Shown in pieces: positions 12,401 through 25,100 of a stretch of DNA of 64,000 bases. A program made the translations under genes and the position numbers. This DNA is from Agelas oroides (taxonomy: Eukaryota; Porifera; Demospongiae; Agelasida; Agelasidae). Each line of letters begins with the position of its first letter. The stretch's first letter is position 1. The stretch lies in contig OX422197.1 of assembly GCA_949130485.1 (NCBI GenBank), forward strand, positions 1,836,603 through 1,900,602. The letters are read 5' to 3'. The notes under the pieces are model-generated. The model saw only the letters and a program-made list of their open reading frames with translations. It was not told the DNA's origin and ran no database searches.

Positions 12401-13424
12401 TTGTTAAATAGCTATGTGGTCTTCTGCTTTGATGGCTGCCTGTATCTCGCTGTTCATGATGCATTCATATGCAGTTTCTTGTTATTGCTGCCTACCTCAT
12501 TTCATCTGGGTTCATGAGCGTCTACCACATGGCTGTGGACACCATCTTTATCTGTGCAAGTGAGTTTTACCTCAATTGCAATGCTCCATGACCAACATGA
12601 AAACTACGTACCAGTGAATGATGTTTGAGCGTCTACAACATAGCTGTGGACACCATTTTTACCTGCGGCAAGTGAGCCATATCCTGGTAGCTGCATATGA
12701 CTGGCTATACTGTATAGTGCTAAATTTTCGCGGGTCTTTAATTTCGCGAATTTACAGCCATTTGTGAAAATATTTCAACGAAATTTTTTGACAAGCGGCA
12801 CGTTTTTCACGCTCTGACTACAAGAGCATCGATGGAGAGCATCCCGGGACTAAGCTGCCGAATCTGCAAGGAACTCTCCCCAACGAGACACCTTTGAAGT
12901 AGGCATTGCTTTGCTGACAGCTGCGAGCTCGAGCGGACGACAGTGTGACCGTACAATGCAGCAAGGCTTGTATGCTACGCCCATACCAAACATACATATG
13001 CAAAGTGCGTATCCAGCGAATTCGCAAAATTATTTCAATGAAATCTTCAAAAATCACTATTCACGAAAATTTAGACCCTCGAAAATTTAGCGCTATACGG
13101 TATATCTCATTGGGGCCCCTGACCATGCATATGCTTGTAGATAGCTACCTCGTTTTCCATATGCTGATAGCCATTGAAGATAGTGGCTATGTACATATCC
13201 AGATCATAATTTTGCACACACCATATTAATCTTGGGGACTCATGACTGTATGGTATTCCAATATGTATTACTACTTTCCAGTGGAGGATTTGGAGCGTAA
13301 CAATGGACAGGACAAGCCCTACTTCATGAGCAAGAAGTTAATGAGTCTACTCAACGTGAAGAACAAGACAGAGCAATCTGGTGGTGGAGAACCACAAGTT
13401 GAGATGTCTAAGCGTGCTAAGTGA
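3448..13424 (+). CDS. Choline transporter-like protein, SLC44A2/4 type (CTL-A)
   Basis: Multi-pass membrane protein of the SLC44 family, which carries choline or related substrates across plasma and organelle membranes (family knowledge). Seen: 24 exons at 3448-3505, 3907-3961, 4930-5003, 5241-5322, 6053-6170, 6255-6389, 8525-8585, 8762-8924, 9103-9186, 9273-9323, 9419-9480, 9582-9800, 9907-10006, 10146-10238, 10328-10463, 10629-10723, 10802-10931, 11032-11078, 11152-11350, 11966-12039, 12130-12200, 12285-12376, 12475-12559, 13282-13424. All have GT/AG borders and phases agree, totalling 2427 nt (808 aa), somewhat longer than human members. Hallmarks: N-terminal MGN with clustered Cys (possible acylation), [17 protein letters not shown] before TM1, [58 protein letters not shown], and near the C-terminus [17 protein letters not shown], all as in human SLC44A2. 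Substrate is inferred only. Confidence 0.93.
5425..5985. mobile_element. Non-autonomous DNA element with GCGCCTAATA termini, in CTL-A intron 4
   Basis: About 560 bp of base composition unlike the surrounding intron, bounded by opposed terminal motifs: GGTTAATAAGCGC on the left and GCGCCTAATAACC on the right. Several more GCGCxTAATA copies lie next to each end (5500-5515, 5888-5975). The multiple subterminal copies resemble transposase-binding sites. No intact transposase; a 78-codon minus ORF inside (5640-5876) resembles nothing I know. Confidence 0.5.
6660..7173. mobile_element. Candidate MITE in CTL-A intron 6
   Basis: Inverted ends TAGTCTTGCGAAAGAGTGCC (left) and its near-complement at the right end (GAGCTCTTTCACGAGACTA). 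The interior contains a GTGGACACTTTTTTTGTGA direct duplication near 7107-7150. No convincing target-site duplication was found, so the element call is tentative. Confidence 0.45.
7255..7359. repeat. Hairpin repeat in CTL-A intron 6
   Basis: Left arm ATAATGCATGTTAGTCTGGG and the right arm ending CCCAGACTACCATGCATTAT are complementary; GGTGGTTATT blocks also pair inside. Probably a MITE. Ends are defined by the arms only. Confidence 0.6.
11908..11943 (+). repeat. Partial duplicate of CTL-A exon 20 start
   Basis: The CAG acceptor and first ~33 bases of exon 20 (true copy from 11963) are repeated 55 bp upstream with one mismatch. Because 55 is not a multiple of three, use of this upstream acceptor would shift the frame, so it is taken as a dead duplicate. 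Confidence 0.7.
12628..12676 (+). repeat. Degenerate duplicate of CTL-A exon 23 tail
   Basis: The sequence from GAGCGTCTACAACATAGCTG to GGCAAGTGAG repeats the end of exon 23 (12517-12565) with several substitutions, about 110 bp downstream, within intron 23. It lacks a matching acceptor. Confidence 0.65.
12708..13102. mobile_element. TA-flanked MITE in CTL-A intron 23
   Basis: Terminal inverted repeats of about 30 bp: TACTGTATAGTGCTAAATTT on the left and, reversed, TACCGTATAGCGCTAAATTT on the right; TA at both borders, as for Tc1/mariner-type MITEs. Length 395 bp. The homologous intron of CTL-B lacks it, so it inserted after the gene duplication or was lost there. Confidence 0.75.
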
Positions 13425-13752
13425 GGTCATGTATGGAGGTGGACACTTTACTATGCAACGGACCTGCAGTGTACCAAGTGTGTTTTGTATCATATAAGCT
13501 AGCTAGTTTGGATTTAACACCGATAATGTTGTGAGAGACCAGGAGTAGGCATTCATTGACAGTTTCAAGCATGATGTTCATTTCCTCATAATCAATTTCC
13601 AATCCTTTTGAATATGTCTACTGTAGCAGTGTTGTTTGCACTAGTAGCCTCATTTCCAGCCTCTCAACAGTGAATGTTTGGTCTAGAAGTTAGCAATATA
13701 AATAGCCTCTCCCACCCCTTACACCCTTGCTATTGCAAGACGAGGTGTAGGT

Positions 13753-13815
13753 CCCCCCCCCCCCCAGCTTTCATTGCTTGCTTTTCATATCTGCAAGCAA
13801 TGAAAGCTGGGGGGG
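13753..13815. repeat. Perfect hairpin ending in homopolymer C/G
   Basis: CCCCCCCAGCTTTCATTGC on the left pairs perfectly with GCAATGAAAGCTGGGGGGG on the right around an 11-base loop. It may be a very small foldback element lying ~330 bp downstream of the CTL-A stop. Confidence 0.75.
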
Positions 13816-14369
13816 TGAGAGGCTGGAACAACACTAGTTGGGTTTTTGTCGTCTAGGCCTACCCATCTTTCAGGTCAGGTTTTATATTGCCAATTTCTCA
13901 TGATGCATTCACTGTTGACCTACACCTCCTCTTGCAATAGCAAGGATGTGTGTGGGCAATGGAGGGGCTCGGGGTGCTTCACCCCTCCATTTTTGGCAAT
14001 AATTATAACAATAAACATATTCATTAAAATCAACATTTACAATGTGTTCTGGTCCAAAGTATGCATTCTACTACAAAGAAGTGTGGTCATGCAAAAAGTG
14101 AGTGTGGTCAAACATTTCATAGGCACTTCACACACAATTTCAAGCCCATCTTCCCCCCCCCCCCCCCCACTTCTACAAAGTTGTCTATGCCACTGAATAG
14201 CTTAGCTAACGCTTGACAAGATTTGGGTATCAGCATGACTAAAAATTTGCCATGCACAACAACTCTTATGTCATCGTAACGGTCATTTTGTTGATGAAAT
14301 CTCCCAAATACCTACGTAAAGTTTTCTTGCACTGCTTGCATCTGCATCAGTAAAGTAAAGGTTTATGCT

Positions 14370-15010
14370 TTCAGTTTAGTTATATATAGGTAGTTTTTAA
14401 CAGTTAGATTTAGAAATAATTTACTTTTAGTTTAGTTATATCTACTATAGTTTTCAATATTACAATTGTCGTTATTGTTTCAACATAGATAATAGACCTA
14501 CGGCGGTCTATAATCAATTACTAAAACTCCAAAACCCTGTACTGAAAGGTTATTTTAGTAATAGTTTCTGTTTAGTATAGTTATGGTTTCTTTTTGGGTG
14601 ATTTAGTTTAGTAGTTTAGTTATAGTTTTCTAGAACAACATCCTAACCAAAATGAAGTGCCCCTGTAAGAAATTATAACCAAACTTTCATTGTCATCTAC
14701 ACTTATAGTTGCCAGATGATGTCCAGCAAACTCTCAACCCAAGAACACATTTTTGCTAGCCAGCAACTGAACTCTCAACTTAAGAACACATTTGCCAGAT
14801 GCTGTCCAGCAAGCTCAGAGATCCTCTTTCTTCATAGCCTAGCTACAAATCATGCACCCCATTTTGTTGAAGTGAGACAAGTGCAGCATAGTTAATGGCT
14901 AAAGTGACCGTTATTCACAGCTATCACTTAGCAATTGCATCTTTCAGTGTCTTATTTATAGTTAGGATGTTGTTCTAGTTTGGCCAATAATTTTAGTTAG
15001 TTATATAGTT
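14370..15010. repeat. TTTAGTTATAG-rich dispersed repeat
   Basis: Recurring TTTAGTTATAG-like blocks plus an ACTAAAACTCCAAAACCC segment. A reverse-oriented relative occupies about 63695-64000, which shares the TAGTTATAGTTTC and ACTCTAAAACCCC segments on the complementary strand. Low-complexity, non-coding; ends not defined. Confidence 0.5.
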
Positions 15011-15321
15011 TCTGATTCAGAATGACACAAAGCTTAGCTCAGACCCACCCTCACCACAGTCATGCTTGTTTGTAGATGTCCACTAATGTATGAGCAAGCC
15101 CCTGCCCGGCTATGATGATGATGGTAGCTTTGTTCCTTTACCTCCTCCAGTCTTGGATCACTCAGTGCAGTATGCAAACACCCAGCACAATGTCAAACCC
15201 TAAATTAGTAGTATTTTAATTTTAGCCTTCTTTTTCTTACAAACTGCATGTTGGTGGAAAAACAAAACGAACAACCAAAAAAAAAAAATCAGCATCCCTC
15301 ACCAAAGGCTAGTCTCGCAAA

Positions 15322-15398
15322 GCCAGACCTCACATGAAAAAGGTCTGGCTTCGACAAACCATAGATAGTATATACCTTCGGAAGGTAGCTATCTATGG
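15322..15398. repeat. Two adjacent hairpins upstream of CTL-B
   Basis: GCCAGACCT / AGGTCTGGC arms at 15322-15348, followed by CCATAGATAG...CTATCTATGG at 15359-15398. The CATAGATA motif recalls the palindrome in the divergent promoter at 3143-3179. Confidence 0.6.
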
Positions 15399-15624
15399 CC
15401 AAACTATCAAAAAGGCGGTGAAGCCAGGAATATGAATAGCAGTGGCTGTTGCTAGGCTATGTGTTTATTGGTGCGCTCTAGTTAGAACAACGCGCGCGAC
15501 TGTGTGGAGGGTGCAAATCAGTGTTAAATCCACAAAAGCTGTACAGTGACTCAGTGTGCGGTGTAGAGGCCGTGGATAGGGAAGTGCGGGACTAACACTT
15601 TCTCCAGCGTTGACAGTTAACAAC

Positions 15625-18600
15625 ATGGGAAACTTTCTTGGCTGCGGCTGCTGTGGGGACGAAGCAAAAGACCAAACAGATGGGAAGAAGGGTAAGTAAT
15701 GTGCCCCTGCCCATGCGAACACTAGCCAGTCTGTTGTCATGCATGCCAGGCGCAGCTCTACAAATCACATGTACTCACTACCAGTTTTTAGCTCGACGAA
15801 CCGCGCCCAGGGGCATGCAGCTGCCTCCTAGACATGGTTCATTAGTCAGTCAATCACCCAGTTAAAAAAATGAACCCAGGAACTCTGCTACTGCCTGCTA
15901 CTTATGAGCAGTGAAGCGAATTTACTATCACCTAAATCAACAGCAAATGCAGCATGTGGGATAAGTAATCTAGTGATCAGTAAGCTGTTTAGGAAGGTAG
16001 CAGGTCAAAGCCAGACAAGTCGGCTATAGAAGTAGATTTTCTACAGCACAGGTGTACTGGGCACTGACTATAAGTTTTACCTGTCGCGTAAGAGACATTC
16101 ACTGGGATGAGAGAACCTGTGATGTAGCGTAAGAGACATTCACTGGGATGAGAGAACCTGTGATATAGCGTAAGAGACATTCACTGGGATGAGAGAACCT
16201 GTGATGTAGCGTAAGAGAGATGTAGGTGGATAATATTCCTCTTGTGCAGATGAACTATTTCTCAAAAAGTGAGCTACATTTTCGCCAAAATGCTTCCTCT
16301 TGCTCTCCAAGTACATTAAGGACTGTTGATCTGAAGCATTGTTCAACGCGCTCTCTGCTATTTGGACAGACAAAATTTGGTTTCAAAATTTATTAACTAT
16401 CTCTGAAATTCAACTGAGTAAAGCCACAGGTCTAATCATGCGCGTGTTGGAACCCTATTCATCAAAGCCTTAACATTTTGTTGCTGTTACTGTACTCATG
16501 CAGGCAAATAGCAATTGGAATTCAAAACCACAGGTCGCTAACTAGCCAAATTTGAAAACGATTCTGTGATGCAAACTCCAAAGCATATTCATCAAATTTT
16601 ACAAATTTATGCACATAAATTATATTAGATAACATGTTTGTAAATGTGTAAATATGACACAAACCCCACTCTGTTGTTGGTATTCTTATTATCTAATTTG
16701 TTGTGATTGTTCTTGCTGTAGGAAAACCTCTAAAGTATGACCCCGACTTCAAGGGACCCATTCGAGGCAAAAGCAGGTTTGTAGCAGTCACATATGTTCC
16801 ATGCACCATACTGTAAATTTAGAGCATCAGTGCAACACACAATCAAATACATAATATATGCACTACACATATCACACCTTGCTCTTTATTTCCTGTTTCT
16901 CATGCTGCTAATGTTCAAAACACACACGTACAGTTCACACCTAATTGAAATGTAGTGTGACATCATGTGACAGAGGAGTACAATGGAGGTTTACATAATA
17001 CACAGTGTCAACATGCACCATGCAGTATGTGTAGATTGACAGGAAGTCCTTTTGGTCTGTTTGAACACACTTGTAGTAGATTCTACTTTTATCTATGGCT
17101 CGATCTACTGTGACGTACCACATTAATTTCTCAGTTATGCTGTGAACACTCTCACTCTACCATCATTGCCTTTACCATCACTTAATTGACTTACAATGTT
17201 TGCCCTTTACCATCGCTAGACTTACAATGTTTGCCCTTTACCATCGCTTGACTTACAATGCTTGCCCTTTACCATCGCTTGACTTACAATGTCTGTCTCA
17301 AACATTTACCATCGCTAGACTTATAATGTCTGTCTCGAACATTTACCATCGCTAGACTTACAATGTCTGTCTCAAACATTTACCATCGCTAGACTTACAA
17401 TGCTTGCCCTTTACCATCGCTAGACTTACAATGTCTGTCTCGAACATTTACCATTGCTAGACTTACAATGTCTGTCTCAAACTTTACCATCGCTAGACTT
17501 ACAATGTCTTTCTCAAACATTTACCATCGCTAGACTTACAATGTCTGTCTCAAACATTTACCATCGCTAGACTTACAGTGTCTGTCTCGAACATTTACCA
17601 TCGCTAGACTTACAATGTCTGTCTCGAACATTTACCATCGCTAGACTTGCAATGTCTGTCTCGAACATTTACCATCGCTAGACTTACAATGTCTGTCTCG
17701 AACATTTACCATCGCTAGACTTGCAATGTCTGTCTCGAACATTTACCATCGCTAGACTTACAGTGTCTGTCTCAAACTTTTACCATCGCTTGACTTACAA
17801 TGTCTGTCTCAAACATTTACCATCGCTAGACTTACAGTGTCTGTCTCAAACTTTTACCATCGCTTGACTTACAATGTCTGTCTCAAACTTTTACCATCGC
17901 TAGACTTACAATGTCTGTCTCAAACTTTTACCATCGCTAGACTTACAATGTCTGTCTCGAACATTTACCATCGCTTGACTTACAATGTCTGTCTCGAACA
18001 TTTACCATCGCTTGACTTACAATGTCTGTCTCGAACGTTTACCATCGCTAGACTTACAATGTCTGTCTCGAACATTTACCATCGCTTGACTTACAATGTC
18101 TGTCTCGAACATTTACCATCGCTAGACTTGCAATGTCTGTCTCAAACATTTACCATCGCTTGACTTACAATGTCTGTCTCGAACATTTACCATGACTTAA
18201 AAGATGAACTGGCCTCACAGATAAGCTTATCTTTTTTAACTTATAGAGCGGTGGTATTTCACCAGATTCAACACATACTAGAAGCATTCAAAGTTGTATT
18301 TGCCGAGATTGCCATAGAAGCTACCATCTTGATGTAATCCAACATGGCGATGTTTTCCGATTTCCTTGGTGTTCTTAAAAGTGATTATGTCATGTGAAAA
18401 CCCTGTGGTTGCTGTATATGGCAGTGGTGTGAGGATGTATCTGTAAACAAATCTGCTGCGATGCACTTTGAACACGCACTATAATGTGTGTGTGTGTGTG
18501 TCTCCCACATCTGTGGGGCTCTATGCAGTAATGGGACACCATAATTATAACTACGTATGTACCGTCATGGACCTTGATGAACAAATATCATACACTCTGT

Positions 18601-19081
18601 GTTCAGGTAAATACTGTGATGAAAACACTGTCACTTACACACATGGTCATGTGAGTATATCATGGTATGTCAGTGGGAGGCTAGAACTGAACACAGCTGA
18701 ATCAACGATGAGGCTGTTTCATGGTATTTGAGGAAAGATATCTGACCCCACAAAAAATATGCTTACAGTGTAATTGGACATGGTTTTGGTTTTCTTAATA
18801 TCAGGAAGTGTGCAACACATCACAGCAAATACTTTGACGGTACCATGACATATTAAGTAACAATAGTATTACCGTCACCCAATGCCCCAACAAATGCAAT
18901 ACACATGACCTTTTAACACTGTGTTGAGTCTTTCATGCTACGCACACTGTGTTGGATGACTGTATTCGTCTCTCTAGAAGTTGCTGAGAATGGTTGGAAA
19001 GAAAATTCAACTTGTTTTGAAAGTGAAGAGAATGTGAATGTTTGGTTGCTGTTCAGTATCGTTGGATCTCCCCCGACACAA

Positions 19082-19176
<95 letters not shown>

Positions 19177-22100
19177 CGACCAAAGGACTTGCTGTGCTTA
19201 GCTCTCTTTGTGGTATACATCATCGTATGGGCGGCAGTGGGCATCTACGGTAGGTGAAACTTGGCACTACACTGACTGATATAGAGACAGTAGACATACT
19301 AAATATTGTCTCTTGGACTACATGTACATGTGTGCAGGCTTCATTTAGAAAATCTGTTAAGGGGGGGACAAAAATTGAGTATTGAAAACCTTTGGGGGGC
19401 AACAATTCAAGTTGATGTGCTTGCACACCAACTTATAAGGGGGGACAAAATCCTGCAAAGGGGGGCCCGCTCCTAAATGAACCCCTGCATGTATGTACAA
19501 GTGTTACACAGGAGGAGAATGAAACACATGGTATATAGTATTCTGTTCCCAAGCCTTCCTCACCTCCAGTTCCTTTATATGACATCTGTCTCTATGTACG
19601 GAAATGTGTAAATCATTGACATCCCAAGCTTTCCTCACCTCCAGTTTTGCATAGGCACACAACCACTTTATATGACATCATGCTATATGCATGCATGTCT
19701 CTATGTACGGAAATGTGTAAATCATTGACATCATTCAGTTTAGTGTGGTCAATGTGGCAGCTACCTGTACATATGTAACGCTCTTTTGTGCAGCCTGGGC
19801 CAATGGTGAACCCTTGAGGATCCTGTACCCAACAGACTCGATGGGCAGACTCTGTGGTTCACACAGTGCAGTGAGGTGAGTAGCAGTACACCTCATGATC
19901 ACTATGAAAAATGGCTATCTATGCATGTGAAGTAACTGACCAAGAAGAATTACATGTCCAAAACTGGCATTACTAGTAATAGGGTTTATCCCACTTCTCC
20001 ATTTAGAGATAAGCCTTATCTTCTCTTCTTCGACATCACCAAATGTGCCACGGTTGTAAGTGTGGGAGAGCTGATCCAAGGACAGGTCGACACGTCCTCC
20101 ATTTTCACATGCCCAACACAACAGGTACAGACAACTGTCAATTATAATATTAGCCTCATACCCAGGCCATGTGGAGGCTAACTATAACATAGACAACAGA
20201 ACCACCATTTGGCTCACTAGTGTGGGGCTCACTCAGGCTACTATATTAGTTTGGCCTGCATATGTAACCACAGAGTGTAGAAAAATGGAAGTGGCTATAC
20301 TATATATGAACAGGCGTTTAAGTACTTAAAGATTACAAATGATTTGGCCTCCTGGCCTGGCAAAGACTGACCTTCAGAAATAGCTGTGTTCACAGCATGC
20401 ATAATGACGTACATATACATGTACCTCTGGTCTGTAGTTTGGAAGAACATTGCTCATGTAGTCTCGGCCCCAGACCCCCCTTCAACACCCTGGGTATACG
20501 AGACTAGTGCTCATGTAGCTGTTACACAAACTGTGTAGTGCACTGGCAATTTCTACATTGTACATGTGTCTTCTAAGTATAGGATTGACTGACTTCCAGC
20601 TAGTGCTTTTTGATATAATGAGTGATCTTTCTTCACCAGGTGTGTGTGGACCGTTGTCCAGAAGTGAACGAGTTTGGCGTGAGGAACAACCCAGTGTGTA
20701 TAGACTCTGTGGACACATCTCAGTTCATAAATATCACGAATGGAAATCCAGTGGATATAGCTACGAGAGTATCGGTAAGGAAGAGTGCCACTTGTAATCC
20801 TGTATGAAACCTTGTCTTTGAGTGTGAGTAACTGTTGTGATCTTGTCTTGAGACAGCCAGCCACTCTCTGTCCCTACATTGTAGACGCTTCTTGAGCACA
20901 TTGGCAGAGAGGAGTGTGCCCCCTACTACGTTGCCAGTACTGAGAGTAGGTCATGCTTTCACATTGACTTGATTGTGTTAGTATATATATGTGTATATTT
21001 GTATATGTCCTGTGCAGTGGGTGACTTTGCATAACATCTAGGCCTGCCTTTTGTATTGAAGAAGATGTGGTTTATTGATTGTTCGTGTATAGTGAACCAC
21101 ACCTCCCTGTTACAATAGCTGGCCTAGTTGTTACTATTTATCCTCTTACAGTGGCAAATCGTAACAAACTGTTTCAATCTCTTGTCTTCCAGTTGGAAGG
21201 CGGTGCATTCCTACTGGGGTTCAGTTATCCTCAGAGCTGGGCCAGATCTTCAACCTCACTGCTAGTGAGGAGATCCAGAATGCCACAAATGCCATCTCTA
21301 ACTTTGGGGAGCTCTTCACCACCCTCAACATCCAGTCTATCACTGACGGAACCTTGTAAAGAGACATCCTATATTCGCAGTGACTGTGTACAGCACCATC
21401 CCAAGTGACATACACAGTCATCTTGTGTTATGTACTATTTTGCTCTGAAAGAACGACATCTGAAACCAAATGGAACTTACTCTCACTGCTTTCCCCTCCC
21501 TCCCTCCCCCTTCCCTCCTTTTCTTTTCCCTTTCTTCCTCCCCCTTCTCTCTTTCCCTCTCTGCCTCCCCTCCCCTCCCTCCCTCCCTCCCTCCCTCCCT
21601 CCCTCCCTCCCTCCCTCCCTCCCTCCCTCCCTCCCTCCCTCCCTCCCTCCCTCCCTCCCTCCCTCCCTCCCTCCCTCCTCCCTCCCTCCCTCCCTCCCTC
21701 CCTCCTCCCTCCCTCCTCCCTCCCTCCACCCCTCCTTATACTCTAGTGCACAAGGCCTACTAGTAAACACAAGGCAGTTCCTACTGGACGTGTACCGTGA
21801 TCTTCAAGTTGTTTGGCCAGCCTTGCTCATGTAAGCTGTGATTAGTATATCAGTATGAAGATTTATTGAACTGTCAATGCGTGTGTCATTCTGAGTGCCA
21901 GTGCTTGTCTGGTGTAGCCTGTCATGTTTTGCTGCCATATGTTCCCTTTCTTTCTTTCAGAGGAGTGGGTATAATTCTTGTACTGTCATTCACCTACATC
22001 TGCTTGATGAGGTAAGATCCTTGAATAACAGTTCACACATGCACAACTAGCATGGATGCAAGGTTTTTACTGATGTCTCTGTGACAACTGTCTTTGTTCA

Positions 22101-25100
22101 CAACGAAACACTCAGCATTGGCATTGGATGTAATCACTCATAGTGGAAAAATCATGCTTATTGCCCATATGTGGTCTGTACAGCTGTATATACCTACCAT
22201 AAATTAGCAGAACAATGCAAAACAGACAGTGCAGACCTTATTGTGTACATGGCAGAGATCACTGTGGCTGTGTCTATCTCAATCCCAGGTGTCTTGCTGG
22301 TGTTGTTGTGTGGACTTGTATCCTCCTGTCCCTTGTTCTTCTTGCTGGAGGTGAGTTGCCGTTTGGGACGCATCCGTGAATTATTTATGGGGGAGGGGGG
22401 GGGAGTGGTTGGGAATTAAAATGAAATTTGTGTTGATTCTGTTGAATGTTTAGTTGTGTTACTCAGCCCCCATTTTCTGACCTTATACTACACACACACA
22501 CACACACACACAGTTGCTGGCTTTTCATACTTCCAGTTCTACTGCTTCCAGGACATGACTGCCCTCTTCAACCAGTTTGACCCCAACTCCACGACCATCT
22601 TTCAATTCATCAACAGGACAGACCTGCAGAGCATCACTTCTCGCTTCTGCTCAGAGACGGAAGTGCTCAGAGAGTTCATTGACTCACAACTCCCCTGGTT
22701 CCAGTACCAGGAATGGACATGGCTTGGCATTGGTAGGCACAAGAGTGCATGCATGTAGTTACAGCTGGAGCATGTGTGAATAAATGAGAATTTTTCCGAT
22801 ATTCATAGCATCACGTGCCAATTAAGGTAGGTGGGGCTGTTGTTACCCATTGGGTAATGTATACTGGTATTTATTATACCTGTAGGTGAAGAAACCAACT
22901 TTAATGGCCTATTAGTTGTCCATTGCTGTAAACATGAAAATATAGCTTGGGTCACGTGTGACAAAGTTTTGAACCACTCACGTGTACACACTCGTCTGTA
23001 AGAGAAAGACTCTCATACATACGTATTCTTAAGGGAGACATTCATCTGTAAGAGAGATCAAGGGAAAGGAACCTGCAAATTAAGAGTAGTCTATTGTGTA
23101 TGTACTCTTGTTACCCCGCTCGCATGTGCAAGGGGTAAAGTGATTGGTGTGTCTGTCTGTCAGCACAATAAAACGCCAGTTCTCCAGATCAAGGACGTTC
23201 TATTAGTGCTAAATACCTTCAAACTGTGAAAAACTGTCTTGTCTGTGCTAGATACACTCTACAATCGCTTAAAATCCAGCGTTTTGAGTTGGCATGCCTA
23301 TCGACCACACCCAGATACCTGACCACTTGTAACATGAGATGACAGTTTCCTAGGGTTCACTATACAGCATGCATTTGTGAGATGATGCATGGAAGCACAT
23401 GCATAGCTATGTGGCGCACAGGGTATGTGCTCTACAGAGCTTTAGTTGAAATAGTTACACTAGCTGGCACTTGATTGGTCATCATTATGTGTGTGTTTAA
23501 CATTTTGATGCTAGGAAGTGTGATCATATTGTGTGTCATGGAATGGTCCTGCAGGTATTATTGGTACACTGCTGCTGCTGATCTTGGTTCTCATCCTCAT
23601 CTTCCTCGGGAAGAAGATCAGAATCTCCATCGCCATCATCAAGGAAGCAAGCAGGTGAGCGCTGTACCTACATGTAGACTATAGCTAACCAAATTCATTG
23701 TTTTATGGTCCACCTTTGCACTCTTCCTAATTCTCACTTCAGAGTTTTGTCTCATGTTGTTCTCCCTCTCCTCCTCTTCTTCCAGGGCTGTTGGCGGTGT
23801 CCCCACGTCTGTGTTCTATCCTGTTGTGACCTGGGTGCTGCTACTGGTAGTACTCGCCTATTGGGCTGTCGTGGCACTGTATCCCACTATTACCGTAATA
23901 TTCTTGTTATGGCAATACTGCATAAACAGTTGACTCTTCCTCACTTTAGTGCGTATATCCCCTTAACCATCTTCCCACAAGCTTCCTACTAACCTCCTCC
24001 GAATCAACATACTCCATTATCATGAATGCTTCCATCTCTGAAAACAACAGGAGCCTCACTGCCATTGGGCTTGTTGTGACCAACGGAACAGCTTGTAACC
24101 AAGACACATTCATTGAGGTAAATATAAAACTGTTGGGTAGTCGAGTTCTACTTAGTCTTGTTTCCAGGCCTTCCTCACCACTGAAAAAGAAAGGGACAAG
24201 GCTGGGCTTTTGTGCGCACACTCACTGATGTGTTCCTTCTGCAGGCTTATGCCAACCAGACCATATTTTTTCCTGATGAGAATCGCCCGGGTGAAATGGC
24301 TTCTCTCAGCTGCCAGTTTAACCAGTTTGTCACCTCCAAGTATGTACATCCTAAGTGATTATGTGCACAACACTTACTTTCAACAGAGTGAACAATATTA
24401 TTTGTCTTTACAACTTTGTAAAAAAGTCATCAGTGGATCTGTAAATCAACGAATTTGAAACTAGGAGGGATGAATAACAACCCACCCACTACTTGTATGT
24501 ACTGTAGAGTAGACATAATACACCCTGTCTCACTACTGGTGATACCTGCATACTTACTACAAGCTACCAAAAGTAGCCTCGTGGCTGAATGCAAGCATCC
24601 TAAACTTGTGTTTTGTTCTGTAGTTTTCTCCTGGGTCTGCATATCTACCACCTGTTTGGGCTATTGTGGGTCGGCAACTTTGTTCTAGCTCTCGGAGAGT
24701 GCACCCTGGCTGGGGGCTTTGCATCATGGTATTGGGCTTACAAGAAAAAGGTATGGTAGAATAGAGTGTTGTGAAGAGAGTTTACATGTATACTGATTTC
24801 AATCAACTTGCTATCTTTGTTCCTCTAGGATGTCCCCACTTTTGCATTGGTCAAATCTTTTGGCAGAGCCTTGCTGTAAGTTTAACACACAAAATCGGAT
24901 ACTCACCATTCTGTGATTCCTCTCTCCATCTTATTGTATGTACATGTGACTGTGTAAGTGAGTATTGTAACTTTGATGATGGCTAATCGTTATTCCTTCT
25001 TGCTACCTACCCATGTACCAGATTCCACTCTGGTTCCCTGGCCTTTGGTGCCCTCCTCATTGCTATTGTGCAGCTGGCAAGGATCATTCTGACCTACATC

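Larger units (their letters stand above)
13425..15624. other. Intergenic region between CTL-A and CTL-B
   Basis: No gene recognised. It holds a C-rich hairpin (13753-13815), a stretch rich in TTTAGTTATAG-like blocks (about 14370-15010) related to sequence at the right edge of the window, and paired hairpins at 15322-15398. The last ~200 bp must contain the CTL-B promoter and 5' UTR; nothing specific was identified there. Confidence 0.6.

Noticed and set aside
17837..18163. 108-codon repetitive ORF
   Set aside because: Lies entirely in the 37-bp minisatellite; openness comes from repeat period and composition.
16086..18192. CRISPR-like repeat arrays
   Set aside because: Repeats are contiguous tandem units without unique spacers, in an animal intron.
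18913..19257. Overlapping Thr-His / Cys-Val repeat ORFs
   Set aside because: Translations of the (CA)n tract at the CTL-B exon 3 acceptor.
21405..21834. Pro-Ser-Leu and Gly-Arg-Glu repeat ORFs up to 134 codons
   Set aside because: Translations of the (CCCT)n tract in CTL-B intron 8.
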